From contig JAZFUU010000168.1 in the NCBI GenBank assembly GCA_036447375.1, positions 1 through 8,812 of the forward strand: a stretch of 8,812 bases of DNA, read 5' to 3'. The notes beneath the pieces are model-generated. The model was given only the letters and a program-made list of their open reading frames with translations, was not told where the DNA came from and searched no databases. Shown here in pieces: positions 6,657-8,812 of the stretch; position 1 is the first letter of the stretch, and every line of letters begins with the position of its first letter. The translations under genes were made by a program, and so were the position numbers. Origin of the DNA: JACZXC01 sp036447375 (lineage in GTDB: Bacteria; Myxococcota_A; UBA9160; SMWR01).

Positions 6657-7046
6657 TCAGCTTTGTCGCGGTGGACGCGCGACGTCGAGCTTGTCGGAAA
6701 TCGTCTGTCGCAGATGTGCGAGCACCTGCCCGCGCCATGGCTCCGCGTCGGCATCCCCCGCGCGAATCCGATCCGCCAGGGTCTGACCGAGATCGCGCAC
6801 ACGATCGCGCAGCGCCTCTCGCTCCAGCGGCGCGGGAGCGTCGATCTGGAGAAGATGCCCGAGCCGTTCCCATTCGCCGCGAAGGTGGCGCTCCTCGGTC
6901 TCGATCTCGCGGGCGACGATGGCCACCACGTTGGCGGCGACCCGGGCGTGGTAACGCTGCGGTCCCGACAAATTCGACACCACATCCCTCTGGAGAAAGC
7001 GCTCGACCGCGCGCAGCAGCTCCACCGAAGTCGGGCGATCGTTCAC
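6657..7046 (-). CDS. DUF6285 domain-containing protein (LvaB-like partner of the phosphotransferase)
   Basis: This small 129-aa, charged, mostly helical protein has no signal peptide or membrane segment. It opens with NDRPTSVELLRAVERFLQRD (2-21), continues with YHARVAANVVAIVAREIE (32-49), and closes with LRQTISDKLDVARP (112-125), the pattern I associate with DUF6285 proteins encoded beside ACAD10-type phosphotransferases. In the P. putida levulinate operon, a small protein, LvaB, is needed with the kinase LvaA to phosphorylate 4-hydroxyvaleryl-CoA; this gene probably plays the same role, by position and size. It starts with GTG (7046-7044), overlapping the phosphotransferase stop in GTGA. GGAGG at 7054-7058 lies 7 bases upstream, so translation is coupled. 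A longer upstream start inside the phosphotransferase is open but not credible. The family call is good; the LvaB equivalence is inference. Confidence 0.85.
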   Translation of the reverse strand: MNDRPTSVELLRAVERFLQRDVVSNLSGPQRYHARVAANVVAIVAREIETEERHLRGEWERLGHLLQIDAPAPLEREALRDRVRDLGQTLADRIRAGDADAEPWRGQVLAHLRQTISDKLDVARPPRQS

Positions 7047-8104
7047 GTCCCCTCCTCCATGAGGTTCAGAATTTCCTCTTCGACCTCGGCGATCCGTCGT
7101 CCCAGCGAGGCCAGCTCCACCGACGGCACCCCGTCGAGGAACACACGTGCCTGTCGGATGAACACCAGCGCCAGCTTGAAATTTCCACACGCCTCCCAGA
7201 AGCGCAGAACCTCGGGGTCGACGCGCTCACCGCCGGCCTCCTGGTAGGCCTGGATCAATTCCTCGCGGGTTCCCACCCCACCGACCGGAAGCTCGTCGTT
7301 GCCGAAACGCCAGGCTCGCACGCACAGCCATCCGAGATCTTCCACGGGATCACCCACATGGGAGAGCTCCCAGTCCAGGATGGCCCGCACGCCGGTGGTA
7401 TCGAAGATCACATTGCCCACGCGGTAGTCGCCGTGGACGACCACACGCTGCTTCGGCTCGGGGGCCCGGTCCAGCAGCCATCGCTCGGCGAGGTCGAGCA
7501 CCGGATGGGGTTCGACCTGAAGCGTGCGAACGCCTTCGGCGATCCGCTCGACCTCCGCCCGGCCCGATTCGAAACCGGCGGAGGCCGAGGCGAGATCCTC
7601 GAGGTCGGGATCATCGGGGTCGATTCGGTGAATGCGGGCCAGGATCTCGCCGAGCTGGGCGGTCAGGGCCCGACGCGCCTCCGAGTATTTGGAATCGCGC
7701 AGGAGACGCCGGGGAATCGTCTCTCCGGGGACACGATCCATCAGAAAGAAGGGCGAGCCCAGGATCGCGGCGTCGGCGCAGCACCAGTGGACCCGGGGCA
7801 CCCGAACGCCCGCCGAGGCCGCCGCCTTCAGCAGGCGAAACTCGAGGCTGCGGTCGCTCTCGTCGGATCGGCCGGGCGGGTCTCGGCGCAGAACCAGCTC
7901 GAGCCGCCGAGACGCCGAGCCCTGAGCATCGATCTCCACGTCGAGAGACCAGAGCTCGCGAGAGGCCCCCCCGGCCAGGGGCCGCAGCTCCTCGACCCGA
8001 ACCCGCTCGGGGGCAACACCGGCCCGATCGGCGATGAACGCGTTTAGACGGCTCGTCAGCTCTTCCGGGCTGGAGGACGAGGCCCGGGCTCCGGCGTCGC
8101 TCAT
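7043..8104 (-). CDS. Phosphotransferase family protein (APH/ACAD10-kinase type; LvaA-like candidate 4-hydroxyacyl-CoA kinase)
   Basis: The 353-aa protein has the aminoglycoside phosphotransferase/choline kinase fold (PF01636). Near the N-terminus are a glycine-rich LAGGASRELW (43-52) and ELVLRRDP (69-76). SPFFLMDRVPGETI (117-130) matches the hinge. The catalytic loop is VVVHGDYRVGN (221-231; D226 base, N231 metal ligand), and the metal-binding motif is AILDWELSHVGDPVEDLGW (241-259; D244). The DWELSHVGDP and W-L-C-V-R-A-W-R-F-G signatures are those of ACAD10/11 kinase domains and bacterial LvaA rather than antibiotic-resistance kinases. Known relatives phosphorylate the hydroxyl of 4-hydroxyacyl-CoA, preparing it for phosphate elimination by an acyl-CoA dehydrogenase-like enzyme. 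Here the kinase leads an operon with DUF6285 (4-bp overlap) and a crotonase. ATG 8104 gives a normal N-terminus but only a weak ribosome binding site. The fold is certain; the substrate is inferred from family and neighbours. Confidence 0.92.
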   Translation of the reverse strand: MSDAGARASSSSPEELTSRLNAFIADRAGVAPERVRVEELRPLAGGASRELWSLDVEIDAQGSASRRLELVLRRDPPGRSDESDRSLEFRLLKAAASAGVRVPRVHWCCADAAILGSPFFLMDRVPGETIPRRLLRDSKYSEARRALTAQLGEILARIHRIDPDDPDLEDLASASAGFESGRAEVERIAEGVRTLQVEPHPVLDLAERWLLDRAPEPKQRVVVHGDYRVGNVIFDTTGVRAILDWELSHVGDPVEDLGWLCVRAWRFGNDELPVGGVGTREELIQAYQEAGGERVDPEVLRFWEACGNFKLALVFIRQARVFLDGVPSVELASLGRRIAEVEEEILNLMEEGT

Positions 8105-8197
8105 GACGCACCGCAGGGTACCTCAAGCCCGAAAACTCAAATCGCGCCCCAGTTGTCCGATACTGGGGACACTGTGGGAAAGGAATCTGGGGAGGCG
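8105..8197. promoter_or_regulatory. Divergent control region with an inverted repeat
   Basis: These 93 bp separate the phosphotransferase start from the ATG of the TPR lipoprotein, so promoters for both should lie here. A perfect inverted repeat, CCCCAGT (8147-8153) and ACTGGGG (8162-8168) with an 8-base spacer, is centred about 40 bp from the lipoprotein start and 54 bp from the kinase start. It is operator-like in spacing, but in RNA it could also be a 5' hairpin. I see no convincing sigma-70 promoter pair. GGGGAGG at 8189-8195 is the nearest Shine-Dalgarno-like sequence, only 2 bases from ATG 8198. Confidence 0.45.
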
Positions 8198-8743
8198 ATG
8201 GGGCACCCGAGGCGGGTGCGACGGGGCGGCTCCCGCCGCTCCGCACGCATCCCGATTCTCGTCCTCGCAATTCTCGCTCTGGGAGCGGGGTGCGCGAATC
8301 CCTTTGCCCGAAATTTCGGAGCGGCGGCCGACGCCCACGCCGCGGCGGGGCGCCATGACGAGGCCGTGCGTGAGATCGAGTTGGTGGTGCGGGCCCACCC
8401 GCACCACCGGGGCCTGCGCGAGCAGGCGTCGCGGATCCATGCCGAGAGCGGAGATTGGGTCCGCGCCATCGGACACCTGGAGGTGGTGGCCGTCGACTTG
8501 AATCCCGATGACGCCGACGTCTGGATCGCCATCGCCGAGCTCGAGACGCGTCGCAACAACATCGCCGACGCCTACGTGGCCTTCCGACGCGCCACTCAGC
8601 TCGCCCCGGAGGAGATTCGCGCCGTGTCGGGTCTGGCCCTGAGCGCCGACAGCCTCGGTCTCGACGACGAGGCCGAGGCGGCCTATGCGAGCTGGGCCCG
8701 CCTCGAGCAGGCGCTGGACGACCCTCCCGCGAACGCCAAGTAA
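8198..8743 (+). CDS. TPR-repeat lipoprotein
   Basis: This 181-aa protein has a basic N-terminus (MGHPRRVRRGGSRRSARIP), a hydrophobic segment ILVLAILALGAG (20-31) and C32, a plausible lipoprotein signal, although the -3 residue is G rather than the preferred L. After cleavage it would be membrane-anchored outside the cytoplasm. The rest reads as about four tetratricopeptide-like helical hairpins: 40-73 (AAGRHDEAVREIELVVRAHP), 74-106 (ESGDWVRAIGHLEVVAVDLN), 107-139 (ADAYVAFRRATQLAP) and 140-173 (GLDDEAEAAYASWARLE). Such proteins act as scaffolds in envelope assembly or secretion complexes; no specific partner is visible. ATG 8198 is preferred. An in-frame GTG at 8174 or TTG at 8153 would only lengthen the signal's n-region, and the close GGGGAGG leaves the start uncertain. 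It is transcribed away from the kinase operon and ends in palindromic DNA. Confidence 0.85.
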   Translation: MGHPRRVRRGGSRRSARIPILVLAILALGAGCANPFARNFGAAADAHAAAGRHDEAVREIELVVRAHPHHRGLREQASRIHAESGDWVRAIGHLEVVAVDLNPDDADVWIAIAELETRRNNIADAYVAFRRATQLAPEEIRAVSGLALSADSLGLDDEAEAAYASWARLEQALDDPPANAK

Positions 8744-8812
8744 CCGGAAACCCCGCTGCGAGGCGAGCCGCAGGCTCGCCGTGCGGGTCCAAGGCCGAAG
8801 GCCGCGGAAGTA
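8744..8812 (+). repeat. GC-rich palindromic tail, possible terminator or extragenic repeat
   Basis: The sequence after the lipoprotein stop contains GGCGAGCC (8762-8769), loop GCA, GGCTCGCC (8773-8780): a perfect 8-bp stem with a 3-base loop, 18 bp after the TAA. A second small dyad, GGCC-GAA-GGCC, follows at 8793-8803. There is no T-run, so this is either a Rho-independent-like hairpin lacking the U tract or a member of a dispersed palindromic extragenic repeat family, which would be common in such genomes. The window ends inside it, so its extent is unknown. Confidence 0.55.

Noticed and set aside
4874..6985. 703-codon minus-strand open frame across the dehydrogenase, crotonase and DUF6285 genes
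   Set aside because: It runs antisense to one verified gene and out of frame through two others, with Arg/Gly/Ala-rich composition typical of a shadow frame.
6551..8047. 498-codon plus-strand open frame opposite the phosphotransferase operon
   Set aside because: It has no family resemblance and is fully antisense to coherent coding frames with ribosome binding sites.
7043..8104. Aminoglycoside-resistance kinase
   Set aside because: The DWELSHVGDP-type motif and the DUF6285/crotonase neighbours point to the ACAD10/LvaA branch, not to antibiotic phosphotransferases.

Overview
This is a GC-rich bacterial chromosomal segment (about two thirds G+C by eye), densely packed with short gaps, GTG as well as ATG starts, and acyl-CoA metabolism genes. 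The gene families are spread across Myxococcota/other former deltaproteobacterial lineages, Binatota-like lineages and actinobacteria. A deltaproteobacteria-like or uncultivated high-GC lineage is my best guess, but nothing here fixes the taxon. I see no phage, transposase, CRISPR, tRNA or rRNA genes.

Layout. (1) 1-1398, minus strand: a cyclase-family (kynurenine-formamidase-like) gene with a one-base frameshift, followed 23 bp downstream by the start of an RlmI-type rRNA cytosine-C5 methyltransferase that runs off the left edge. (2) 1466-5722, plus strand, divergent from the first pair: a YyaL/SPATA20-type DUF255 thioredoxin-fold protein, a bacterial deoxyhypusine synthase-like protein, and a zinc-dependent medium-chain alcohol dehydrogenase. 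The gaps are 52 and 14 bp, so this is probably one transcript. (3) 5743-8104, minus strand, convergent with block 2 with only 20 bp between stop codons: an APH/ACAD10-type phosphotransferase, a small DUF6285 protein translationally coupled to it through a 4-bp GTGA overlap, and a crotonase (enoyl-CoA hydratase family), in that transcription order. (4) 8198-8743, plus strand, divergent from block 3: a TPR lipoprotein, followed by GC-rich palindromic sequence to the window end.

How the genes may work together. Block 3 is the most coherent unit. A phosphotransferase plus a small DUF6285 partner resembles LvaA/LvaB of the Pseudomonas putida levulinate pathway, where 4-hydroxyacyl-CoA is phosphorylated on the hydroxyl so that an acyl-CoA dehydrogenase-like enzyme can eliminate phosphate and give an enoyl-CoA. 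A crotonase next door would then handle the enoyl-CoA. The dehydrogenase-like partner is not in this window. Block 2 has no obvious shared pathway. Its deoxyhypusine synthase-like enzyme keeps the catalytic lysine region but lacks residues of the eukaryotic substrate pocket, so its substrate is open.

Points that most deserve a second look: the frameshift in the cyclase; the deoxyhypusine synthase-like gene in a bacterium; the LvaAB-like kinase pair beside a crotonase; a repeat-derived, in-frame, Gln-rich insertion in that crotonase together with loss of the classical catalytic glutamates; and a 7-bp-arm inverted repeat in the divergent control region near 8150.
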